Origin: DASRIA01 sp038203635
Lineage (GTDB): Bacteria > Actinomycetota > Thermoleophilia > Solirubrobacterales > JBBDJG01
NCBI GenBank assembly: GCA_038203635.1
Contig: JBBRDT010000094.1
Location: 1-12,006 of the forward strand
Direction of reading: 5' to 3'
Length of the DNA stretch: 12,006 nucleotides
Shown: in pieces, positions 6,498 through 12,006 of the stretch
How positions within the stretch are numbered: position 1 is the stretch's first letter
How the letters are laid out: every line of letters begins with the position of its first letter
Position numbers and translations under genes: made by a program
The notes under the pieces: generated by a model
The model's input: the letters and a program-made list of their open reading frames with translations, nothing else
Told to the model about the DNA's origin: nothing
Databases searched by the model: none

Positions 6498-7934
6498 ATG
6501 GCCAAGACGGTCACCAGCTTCTCATGCACATCCTGTGGCCAGGTCAGCCTGCGCTGGATGGGCCGCTGCCCGGGCTGTGGGGAGTGGAACACGCTCATCG
6601 AAGAAGCCGCCCGTCCGCAAGCGGACGGGCGGTTTGCGCGAAGGGACGGTCGTCCTGCGGGACAGTCGTCCGGGCGAAGGGTGGCCGAGCCCCGCAAGCC
6701 CGTCGTGCTGGCCGAGGTGGAGAGCGGCGAGGTCACGCGGCTGCGCACGGGCAGCGAGGAGCTCGACCGGGTGCTGGGCGGCGGTCTGGTACCGGGCTCG
6801 GTGGTGTTGATCGGTGGATCTCCGGGCATCGGCAAGAGCACCCTGATGAGCGCCGCCCTGGCGAGCATCCAGTCTGGCGGCGGCCGGCCGTTGTATGTGA
6901 GCGGCGAGGAGTCCGCGGCCCAGGTGAAGCTGCGCGCCGAGCGCCTCGGGCCGCACGCCCTCGCGGTGCCCGTGCTGGCCGAGACCTCGCTCGAGGTGGT
7001 GCTCGCCTCGCTCGAGCAGGAGCGGCCGCAGGCCTGTGTGATCGACTCGGTGCAGACCCTTTGGTCCGGCGAGCTGACCGGGAGCCCCGGCAGCGTCGGC
7101 CAGGTGCAGGAGGTCGCCGCGGCGCTCGAGCGCTTCGCGCGTGAGCGGAGCTGCGCCATGATCCTCGTCGGCCACGTCACGAAGGAAGGGACACTGGCCG
7201 GCCCCCGCGTGCTCGAGCATGCCGTCGACTGCGTGCTGCAGTTCGAGGGCGAGCGCGAACGCAGCTTTCGTACCCTCCGCGCGCTGAAGAACCGCTTCGG
7301 ATCGACGAACGAGATCGGCGTGTTCGAGATGCGCGCCGGCGGCCTCGACGAGGTCGCCGATCCTTCCGAGCGCTTTTTGCGCGACGCCGAGCCGGTGCCG
7401 GGCTCCTGCGTCCTGTGTGCGATGGAGGGCACCCGGCCCCTGCTGGTCGAGGTCCAGGCGCTAGTGGCGCCGACCGACGTGGTCCCTCCACGTCGCGTTG
7501 CGAACGGCATCGACCGCAACCGGCTCAGCATGATCCTCGCAGTGCTGGCCCGCCACGGCGGGCCGTCGCTCGGCTCGGCAGATGTGTTCGTGAACGTGGC
7601 AGGCGGCCTGCGCATCGACGAGCCCGGCTCCGACCTCGCGGTCGCGCTCGCGGTGGCGTCAGCTGCACGTGACGAGCCGCTCTCGTCCGGCAGCGCTCCG
7701 TCGGGGTGCTTCGGGGAGATCGGGCTGACCGGCGAGCTGCGTTACGTCGCCCACGCAGACCGGCGGCTGGAGGAGGCTGCCCGCTTCGGCCTGGAGCGCA
7801 TCGTGCTGCCCGCGCGGTGCGCGGACGACGAGCTGCCGCCCGCCCGGCGGGCGCTCGCGGTGCCCGTTCCGACCCTGGCGGAGGCGCTCGACGCGGCGCT
7901 CGGGGACCGGACCGAAGGCCGCCGCGCGGCCTGA
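6498..7934 (+). CDS. radA: DNA repair protein RadA (Sms)
   Basis: RecA-related ATPase that promotes branch migration during homologous recombination; 478 residues, slightly longer than the usual 450-460. Order of parts: zinc finger C10-x2-C13 ... C24-x2-C27 with the usual RWxGxCPGCGEWNT wording; a linker of about 45 residues; Walker A GGSPGIGKST (106-115); Walker B VIDSVQ (181-186); the RadA signature KNRFG (264-268); and a Lon-protease-like C-terminal domain from about 330 to the end, thought to act as a structural DNA-binding scaffold. The ATG at 6498 gives the canonical MAK... start directly before the zinc finger; the frame is open further upstream but encodes nothing RadA-like. The linker (37-60) is encoded by palindromic and directly repeated DNA, which may account for the extra length. 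disA follows after 155 nt. Confidence 0.97.
   Translation: MAKTVTSFSCTSCGQVSLRWMGRCPGCGEWNTLIEEAARPQADGRFARRDGRPAGQSSGRRVAEPRKPVVLAEVESGEVTRLRTGSEELDRVLGGGLVPGSVVLIGGSPGIGKSTLMSAALASIQSGGGRPLYVSGEESAAQVKLRAERLGPHALAVPVLAETSLEVVLASLEQERPQACVIDSVQTLWSGELTGSPGSVGQVQEVAAALERFARERSCAMILVGHVTKEGTLAGPRVLEHAVDCVLQFEGERERSFRTLRALKNRFGSTNEIGVFEMRAGGLDEVADPSERFLRDAEPVPGSCVLCAMEGTRPLLVEVQALVAPTDVVPPRRVANGIDRNRLSMILAVLARHGGPSLGSADVFVNVAGGLRIDEPGSDLAVALAVASAARDEPLSSGSAPSGCFGEIGLTGELRYVAHADRRLEEAARFGLERIVLPARCADDELPPARRALAVPVPTLAEALDAALGDRTEGRRAA
6607..6632 (+). repeat. Perfect 12-bp hairpin inside the radA coding sequence
   Basis: CCGCCCGTCCGC (6607-6618) and its exact reverse complement (6621-6632) are separated by AA. 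AAGAAG precedes and TTT follows, so in RNA it resembles an intrinsic terminator with a short U-tract. It encodes residues 37-45 of RadA, in the linker between zinc finger and ATPase. Just downstream, GGGACGGTCGTCC (6643-6655) is repeated with one mismatch at 6659-6671. Confidence 0.75.
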
Positions 7935-7993
7935 ATCACAGCAGCTCTTTTTCCCAGGTAAGTAGCCGCACGCTTCTAGCTCCAGCGCAACAA

Positions 7994-8042
7994 GGCCCAG
8001 GGCTCCGAACCCCCATGGGGCCTCACTTCTGGGCCCGGTTTT
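7994..8042 (+). terminator. Nested hairpin followed by TTTT between radA and disA
   Basis: GGCCCAG (7994-8000) pairs with CTGGGCC (8029-8035). The enclosed sequence has its own hairpin CCCCATGGGG (8011-8020). CGG and TTTT (8039-8042) follow. It may terminate the radA transcript before the disA promoter; the 28-nt enclosed segment makes it an imperfect terminator. The whole radA-disA gap is 155 nt with no gene. The rest of it shows only a CTCTTTTTCCC run near 7945-7955 and the disA promoter. Confidence 0.4.
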
Positions 8043-8074
8043 CGAGGCAGACCGCGCTAAGAGCGAAGTTTTCC

Positions 8075-8080
8075 TATCAT
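8075..8080 (+). promoter_or_regulatory. -10-like TATCAT for leaderless disA
   Basis: TATCAT differs from TATAAT by one base and ends 9 nt before the disA ATG at 8090, exactly the spacing seen at radA. The bases between are pyrimidine-rich with no Shine-Dalgarno, so a leaderless mRNA is the simplest reading. No good -35 was found. Confidence 0.5.
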
Positions 8081-8089
8081 TCGCTGTCC

Positions 8090-9199
8090 ATGCGAGTAGG
8101 GGAAGAGTTAATCGAGGAGCTTCATTCTCGACAAGAACCCCGACTCCTAAGAGCACTGGAGATGGTCGCGCCGGGCACGGCGCTCAGGGAGGGCATCGAC
8201 AACTGCGTGCTCGCGCGAACCGGTGCGCTGATCGTGATCGGCGACGAGGATGGTCTGGCGCCGCTGCTCTCCGGAGGCATCAAGCTCGACATCGAGTACA
8301 CGCCGGCTTTCCTGTACCAGCTCGCGAAGATGGACGGCGCGATCACCCTTACGTTGAGCGCCACGAAGTTGATGTTCGCGAACGTCCAGCTCACTCCGGA
8401 TCCGACGATCTTGTCGCGTGAGACCGGGACCCGGCACCGCACCGCCGAGCGTGTGTCCAAGCAGACAGAGGCGCTCGTGGTCTCGATCTCGGAGCGCCGG
8501 GAGGTCGTGACCCTCTTCACCGGCGGGGCGAAGTACGTGCTCCAGGAGATTCCCGCCGTCCTCGCCAAGGCGAACCAGGCCCTGGCGACCCTCGACAAGT
8601 ACCGCGCCCGCTTCGATCAGGTGTCGATGCGGTTGACCGCCCTCGAGTTCGAGGGTGGAGTGACGCTGCACGATGCGCTCACGGTGCTGCAACGGTCGGA
8701 GATGGTGACCCGCATGGCCGTCGAGATCGAGCGGTACATCGTCGAGCTCGGGACCGAGGGGCGTCTGATCGAGATGCAGCTCGAGGAGATGCTGACCGGC
8801 GTGGCCGCCGACCGGTCCGCGCTCGTCAAGGACTACATCGTGGATCCCTCGGAGGAGGCGTTCTCCGCGATGATGGAGTCGCTGCCGCGCCTGCCGAACC
8901 AGGACCTACTCGACTTCGGCCGGCTCGGTGAGCTGATGGGCTACGACCGCAAGCTGAACACCCTGGACTTCCCTGTCACTCCGCGCGGCTACCGCATTCT
9001 GGGCCGCGTTCCACGTCTCCCCGAGATGGTCGTGGAGAGCGTGGTGCGGGAGTTCGGGAGCTTCGACGTGATGCTTGCTGCCACAGCCGATGAGCTGGAG
9101 GCGGTCGAGGCCGTCGGTGAGCTGCGTGCGAAGGAGATCCGAGAGGGTCTTCGCCGGCTGCAGGAGATCAATCTTGTCGACCGTTACCTACAGACATAG
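8090..9199 (+). CDS. disA: DNA integrity scanning protein DisA, diadenylate cyclase
   Basis: Makes the second messenger c-di-AMP from two ATP and scans DNA for branched structures that inhibit it; cytoplasmic, octameric in the known family. 369 residues, near the usual 355-360. The DAC domain covers about 5-145: MVAPGTALREG at 25-35, the catalytic DGA motif at 82-84, and RHR at 115-117 within GTRHRTAE. A helical spine follows at about 150-290, then the C-terminal helix-hairpin-helix DNA-binding domain at about 300-369 (VPRLPE...AVGELRAKEIREGL). All active-site motifs are intact. The ATG at 8090 leaves 24 residues before MVAPGT, as in B. subtilis DisA; the frame is open far upstream but overlaps radA and is not plausible. 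The radA neighbour is the usual one; RadA is reported to modulate DisA in Bacillus and mycobacteria. carD follows after 60 nt. Confidence 0.97.
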   Translation: MRVGEELIEELHSRQEPRLLRALEMVAPGTALREGIDNCVLARTGALIVIGDEDGLAPLLSGGIKLDIEYTPAFLYQLAKMDGAITLTLSATKLMFANVQLTPDPTILSRETGTRHRTAERVSKQTEALVVSISERREVVTLFTGGAKYVLQEIPAVLAKANQALATLDKYRARFDQVSMRLTALEFEGGVTLHDALTVLQRSEMVTRMAVEIERYIVELGTEGRLIEMQLEEMLTGVAADRSALVKDYIVDPSEEAFSAMMESLPRLPNQDLLDFGRLGELMGYDRKLNTLDFPVTPRGYRILGRVPRLPEMVVESVVREFGSFDVMLAATADELEAVEAVGELRAKEIREGLRRLQEINLVDRYLQT

Positions 9200-9211
9200 C
9201 CCGCTAGAGAG

Positions 9212-9246
9212 TCAACGCAGAAATTCAACGCAGAACCAGCAGAACC
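9212..9246 (+). repeat. Short tandem repeats in the carD leader
   Basis: TCAACGCAGAA occurs at 9212-9222 and 9225-9235 (period 13). GCAGAACC occurs at 9230-9237 and 9239-9246. The stretch is A-rich, should be unstructured, and runs directly into the carD Shine-Dalgarno. It could be a translation-enhancing or factor-binding leader, or simply a slippage product. Confidence 0.55.
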
Positions 9247-9254
9247 AAAGGAGG
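9247..9254 (+). promoter_or_regulatory. Strong Shine-Dalgarno AAAGGAGG of carD, which sets an ATT start
   Basis: AAAGGAGG ends 5 nt before an in-frame ATT at 9260. The first standard start codon, GTG at 9278, is 23 nt away, outside the working range of a ribosome binding site. This is the best Shine-Dalgarno in the window. Confidence 0.75.
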
Positions 9255-9259
9255 ACATC

Positions 9260-9832
9260 ATTCCCGAAGCAACATCAGTGGAGAACGGCGCGGTTGAGGT
9301 CGAGATCGACGCGATCGTCGTCAACTACAAGGTTGGCGACAAGGTCGTGTATCCGCATCACGGCGCCGGGAAGGTCCTGAAGAAGGAGAAGAAGGAGATG
9401 ATCGGCGAGGTGCGCGAGTACCTCACGATCAAGATCCTGCACAACGACATGACGGTGATGGTGCCGAGCGACAGCGCGGGGCGGGCAGGCCTGCGGCGCG
9501 TGATCGGCGAGCCGGAAGTCGAGCGGGTGCTGACCGTCCTGCGGGACGACATGAGCGTGATGCCGAAGAACTGGAACCGGCGTTTCAAGCACAACCGCGA
9601 CAAGATGAAGACGGGGGACATTTTCGAGCTCGCCGAGGTGGTGCGTAATCTCGCGATTCGTGATTTCGAGAAAGGCCTCTCCACGGGGGAGAAGCAGATG
9701 TTCACGCGGGCCAAGAAGATCCTCGCGTCCGAGCTCATGTACGCGCTCGACATGGAGGAGAACGACGCCGAGGACTACCTCGACGATCTTCTCGAGGAGA
9801 CCAACACGGAGCGAGCAGGGGCAGCGAACTAG
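9260..9832 (+). CDS. carD: CarD family transcription regulator (RNA polymerase-binding)
   Basis: Binds the RNA polymerase beta subunit and stabilises open complexes, notably at rRNA promoters, as in mycobacterial CarD. 190 residues from the ATT at 9260, or 184 from the GTG at 9278. The N-terminal RNAP-interaction domain (Tudor-like) covers about 22-75 (YKVGDKVVYPHHGAGKV, then EYLTIKIL and MTVMVP). The C-terminal helical DNA-binding domain covers about 80-175 and includes MPKNWNRRFKHN, with the Trp used to wedge the minor groove, and then KTGDIFELAEVVRNL. I chose ATT because a perfect Shine-Dalgarno sits 5 nt before it and the codons then read as a natural N-terminus, (M)PEATSVENG. The alternative GTG has no Shine-Dalgarno in range. 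Probably read through from disA as well as forward into ispD, 48 nt downstream. Confidence 0.93.
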   Translation: MPEATSVENGAVEVEIDAIVVNYKVGDKVVYPHHGAGKVLKKEKKEMIGEVREYLTIKILHNDMTVMVPSDSAGRAGLRRVIGEPEVERVLTVLRDDMSVMPKNWNRRFKHNRDKMKTGDIFELAEVVRNLAIRDFEKGLSTGEKQMFTRAKKILASELMYALDMEENDAEDYLDDLLEETNTERAGAAN

Positions 9833-9880
9833 CAGCATCACCGGCGCGGCGCCCCTGGCTCACATCCGTGAAGGGGGACA

Positions 9881-10564
9881 GTGGCCACCGCGCTGCTAGC
9901 GGCGGCGGGTACCGGCGAGCGCCTCGGTGCGGACACACCGAAGGCGCTCGTGGAGCTCGCCGGCCGCCCGATGGCCTGGTGGTCGCTGCGAGCGCTCGCG
10001 GCCGCCGGCGGGGTCGACGACGTCGTGATCGCGGCTCCGGCCGACTACGTGCGGCAGCTCGAGGCGGTTGCGGCCGAGGCCGCCCCGTCGCTCGCGGCCC
10101 GGGTCGTGTCGGGCGGCGCGACGCGATCCGACTCCGTCTGCCTGGGACTGGCAGAGGCCGGCGACGCCGAGATCGTGGTGGTCCACGATGCAGCTCGCCC
10201 GCTCGTGACCTCCGAGCTTTTCGATCGTTGCGTCTCGCAGCTGGCCAACTGGGGATGCGACGCGGTAGTGGCTGCCGCGCGCGCGGTGGACACCGTGAAA
10301 GAGGCCGACGCCGGCGGGCGCGTGATCGCAACGCTCGAGCGCGGCCGCCTGTGGGCGGTTCAGACCCCGCAGGTGTTCCGGGCCCGGACACTGGCGAGCG
10401 CGTTCGCGGCGGGTGACCTGGGACGCGCCTACGACGACGCCCAGCTCGTGGAGGCAGCCGGTGGCGACGTGCGCATCGTGGAGGCGCCGCGGCAGAACTT
10501 CAAGGTCACGACGCCGCACGACCTGCGCGTGGCCGCCTGGCTGCTGGAGGAACGGGAATGCTGA
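9881..10564 (+). CDS. ispD: 2-C-methyl-D-erythritol 4-phosphate cytidylyltransferase IspD
   Basis: Third step of the MEP isoprenoid pathway: joins CTP and methylerythritol 4-phosphate to give CDP-methylerythritol in the cytoplasm. 227 residues, normal length. Nucleotide-binding loop LLAAAGTGERLGADTPKAL (5-23), containing the catalytic Arg14 and Lys21 equivalents; GGATRSDSV (78-86); DAARP (103-107); QTPQVF (161-166); DDAQLVE (185-191); and NFKVTTPHDL (206-215), with the substrate-contacting Lys208. The start is the GTG at 9881: AAGGGGG ends 3 nt before it, a close but usable site, and residue 2 leads straight into the nucleotide-binding strand. The last 7 nt overlap the start of the next gene (ATGCTGA), so translation is probably coupled. 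Gene complete and apparently functional. Confidence 0.96.
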   Translation: MATALLAAAGTGERLGADTPKALVELAGRPMAWWSLRALAAAGGVDDVVIAAPADYVRQLEAVAAEAAPSLAARVVSGGATRSDSVCLGLAEAGDAEIVVVHDAARPLVTSELFDRCVSQLANWGCDAVVAAARAVDTVKEADAGGRVIATLERGRLWAVQTPQVFRARTLASAFAAGDLGRAYDDAQLVEAAGGDVRIVEAPRQNFKVTTPHDLRVAAWLLEEREC

Positions 10565-11394
10565 CCGACTACCACACGCATCTGCGCCCGGACGTTCGCG
10601 ACACGCCGCCGTCGCGGTACTTCACCGAGGAGAACGTGCAGCGCTATCTCGATGCTGCGCGTGCACGAGGCATCGAAGAGCTGGGCTTCTCGGAGCACGT
10701 CTATCGCTTCCACGAGAGCCTCGCGGTCTGGCGCCATCCGTTCTGGGAGGAGTGCGCGCACGATTCGCTCGACGAGTACGCTCGGTTCCTGACGGACCTC
10801 AAGCAGCGGGGCCTACCGATCAAGGTCGGACTGGAGGTCGACTGGATACCGGGTCGTGAAGCACAGCTTGCAGAGCTGATCGATGCGTATCCCTGGGACT
10901 ACATAATCGGTTCGGTGCACTTCATCGCCGACCTCGCCGTCGACCACGACGGCTACGACATCTGGGATACGTCGAGCCCTCACGAGGTGTGGTCCGCGTA
11001 CTTCGCGGCCCTCGGCGACGCCGCGGCCAGCGGTCTCTTCGATGTGCTTGCCCACCCCGATCTCGTGAAGGTCTGGGGCCGTGACCGGCCCGACCCACCG
11101 CGGCCACCGCGCGAGTACTACGAGCTGGCCATGGACCGGATCGCCACCGCTGACATCGCGGTGGAGGTCTCCACGGCGGGTCTGCGCAAGCCGGTCGGCG
11201 AGATCTACCCGGCACGCGAGCTGCTCGAGATGTGCGTGGCCGCGGGCAAGCCGGTGTCACTCTCGTCCGACGCGCACGAGCCCGAGTGGATCGGTCACGG
11301 ATATGAGCGCGCGTTGACGCTCCTGGAGGATTGCGGCGTCGAGCAAGTCTCGGTGTTCGAGGACCGGCAGCGCCGCGAGGTCCCGCTCGGATGA
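10558..11394 (+). CDS. PHP-domain phosphatase, histidinol-phosphatase (HisJ/HisK)-like
   Basis: Metal-dependent phosphoesterase of the PHP superfamily, 278 residues. The usual metal-ligand motifs are all visible in order: DYHTHL (H6, H8), SEH (E46, H47), GLEVDW (E93), GSVHFI (H121), LAHPDLVK (H166) and LSSDAHEP (D238, H240). This set and the length match PHP-type histidinol-phosphate phosphatase, the last phosphatase step of histidine synthesis, but other small phosphate esters are possible and no his gene is nearby. The ATG at 10558 has GGAGG 7 nt upstream and lies inside the last codons of ispD. Its TGA overlaps the ispF ATG as ATGA. It is thus locked between two MEP-pathway genes. Whether it serves histidine synthesis or something else cannot be told from sequence. 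Confidence 0.88.
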   Translation: MLTDYHTHLRPDVRDTPPSRYFTEENVQRYLDAARARGIEELGFSEHVYRFHESLAVWRHPFWEECAHDSLDEYARFLTDLKQRGLPIKVGLEVDWIPGREAQLAELIDAYPWDYIIGSVHFIADLAVDHDGYDIWDTSSPHEVWSAYFAALGDAAASGLFDVLAHPDLVKVWGRDRPDPPRPPREYYELAMDRIATADIAVEVSTAGLRKPVGEIYPARELLEMCVAAGKPVSLSSDAHEPEWIGHGYERALTLLEDCGVEQVSVFEDRQRREVPLG

Positions 11395-11873
11395 GCGCCG
11401 AGCGACGCTCGGGAATCGGCTATGACGTCCATCGGTTCGGCGACGACAGGAAGCTCGTGCTGGGCGGAATCGAGATCGCCGGTGAGCGCGGTCTGGAAGG
11501 TCACTCCGATGCGGACGTGGTCACGCACGCCGTCGCGGACGCACTGCTCGGCGCAGCGGGGCTGGGAGACATCGGCGAACACTTTCCGGACGACGACCCT
11601 CGCTACGAGGACGCCGACAGCATCGAGCTGCTGGGGCACATCGCCACGCAGCTCGGCGGCTGGCGGCTCGTGAACGTCGACGTCACGGTGATTGCGGAGC
11701 GGCCGCGGCTCGGGCCGCACAAGCGCGCGATGGCCGACCGTCTGGCGGGGGCGCTTGGTATCGAAGCCGCTCGCGTGAACGTGAAGGCGACGACCAACGA
11801 GGGAATGGGCTTCATCGGCCGCGCGGAAGGCATCGCGGCGCTGGCGATCGCCCAGGTGGAACGAGACGCATGA
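11391..11873 (+). CDS. ispF: 2-C-methyl-D-erythritol 2,4-cyclodiphosphate synthase IspF
   Basis: Fifth step of the MEP pathway: cyclises CDP-methylerythritol 2-phosphate to MEcPP with loss of CMP; a homotrimer with zinc. 160 residues, the normal size. Motifs: GYDVHRF (D12, H14), GHSDADVVTHAV (H38, with H46 as third zinc ligand), DALLGAAGLGDIGEHFPD (50-67) and the CDP-binding VKATTNEGMGFIGRAEGIAA (131-150). All active-site residues are present. The start at 11391 forms an ATGA overlap with the PHP gene; a longer reading from further upstream would only add out-of-family residues. Only 11 nt separate its TGA from the stop of a convergent IS110 transposase. The family's usual next neighbour (cysS or cysE) is not seen. 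ispE is not in the window. Confidence 0.97.
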   Translation: MSAERRSGIGYDVHRFGDDRKLVLGGIEIAGERGLEGHSDADVVTHAVADALLGAAGLGDIGEHFPDDDPRYEDADSIELLGHIATQLGGWRLVNVDVTVIAERPRLGPHKRAMADRLAGALGIEAARVNVKATTNEGMGFIGRAEGIAALAIAQVERDA

Positions 11874-12006
11874 GACGCCCTGTGTCAACCCCTGGCTTCG
11901 ATCAGTCGAGTGAGGTTGCCGTGGCGAGCGGGGTCGTAGGGAGCGCCGTCCTGCCAACAGCGCCAGAGCACCCGGCACCAGGCGCGCCCAAGCGTGCGGA
12001 TCGCAT
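11874..12006. mobile_element. One end of an IS110-family insertion sequence next to ispF
   Basis: Inferred from the transposase C-terminus. The exact end is not visible: IS110 elements usually lack inverted repeats and make no normal target duplication. The non-coding end between transposase stop and ispF stop is at most 11 nt, unless the element reaches into the last ispF codons. GAGACGC is repeated at 11863-11869 and 11872-11878, across the likely junction. Confidence 0.55.
11885..12006 (-). CDS. IS110-family transposase, C-terminal end (rest beyond window)
   Basis: Minus-strand frame open from the window edge to a TGA at 11887-11885; 39 complete codons are visible. They read AIRTLGRAWCRVLWRCW, then QDGAPYDPARHGNL, ending in LIEARG. 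The RAWxRVxWxCWxxxxPYDPxxH block is characteristic of the C-terminus of IS110/IS116/IS902 transposases, the DEDD-type recombinases guided by a bridge RNA. The catalytic RuvC-like and serine domains lie outside the window, so I cannot say whether the gene is intact. No terminal inverted repeats are expected for this family and none are seen. The call rests on a short but distinctive stretch. Confidence 0.8.
   Translation of the reverse strand, partial: AIRTLGRAWCRVLWRCWQDGAPYDPARHGNLTRLIEARG

Noticed and set aside
7706..8089. Upstream extension of the disA frame into radA
   Set aside because: Overlaps radA coding sequence; the family N-terminus fits the ATG at 8090.
7935..8089. c-di-AMP riboswitch upstream of disA
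   Set aside because: I could not match the ydaO/yuaA consensus; the hairpin with T-run reads better as a terminator.
11870..12006. Plus-strand open frame beginning in an ATGA overlap with ispF
   Set aside because: Tempting as a fourth coupled gene, but the opposite strand encodes a clear IS110 transposase C-terminus and this frame has no recognisable content.
1..12006. CRISPR array, tRNA, rRNA or phage module
   Set aside because: No regularly spaced repeats, tRNA-like cloverleaf or rRNA sequence was noticed by reading; no capsid, terminase or integrase genes.

Overview
This window is high-GC bacterial DNA that looks like a chromosome of an actinomycete-type organism. The combination of clpC, radA, disA, carD, ispD and ispF, GTG/ATG starts, promoters with a TANNNT -10 placed for leaderless mRNAs, and long basic or acidic protein tails fits Actinomycetota. 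A deep branch such as Thermoleophilia is my guess, from style only. The gene set matches a known conserved neighbourhood: Bacillus has clpC-radA-disA-yacL-ispD-ispF, and mycobacteria have the same genes close together.

Layout. (1) 2-1045, plus: C-terminal half of ClpC, cut by the window edge. (2) 1065-4118 and on to 6319: four accessory genes lying between clpC and radA. They are a secreted two-repeat ASH/choice-of-anchor-D-like protein (minus), a two-domain VOC/glyoxalase-fold protein (minus), a membrane-anchored GAF + HD-GYP signalling protein (plus), and a large Tat-exported protein of unrecognised family (minus). (3) 6498-9199, plus: radA and disA, the DNA repair and c-di-AMP pair. Each has a -10-like hexamer exactly 9 nt before its ATG, which suggests leaderless transcripts. 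(4) 9260-11873, plus: carD, ispD, a PHP-type phosphatase and ispF. The last three are joined by 7-nt and 4-nt start/stop overlaps and must be translated as a unit. (5) 11885-12006, minus: the C-terminus of an IS110-family transposase, whose stop lies 11 nt from the ispF stop.

How the genes relate. ClpC (protein quality control), RadA (recombination), DisA (DNA scanning coupled to c-di-AMP synthesis) and CarD (RNA polymerase/rRNA promoter regulator) form a stress and genome-integrity group. IspD and IspF catalyse two steps of the MEP isoprenoid pathway, with a histidinol-phosphatase-like enzyme inserted between them. The accessory block adds an HD-GYP protein (c-di-GMP turnover) near the c-di-AMP synthase, plus two exported proteins.

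Points most worth checking: an apparent ATT start codon for carD behind a perfect Shine-Dalgarno; a probable one-base indel at the start of the secreted ASH-like gene; a terminator-like 12-bp hairpin inside the radA coding sequence; the matched leaderless promoters of radA and disA; and the IS110 end abutting ispF, where bridge-RNA logic predicts what lies just outside the window. I did not find a CRISPR array, a tRNA or rRNA, or a clearly new multi-gene system.
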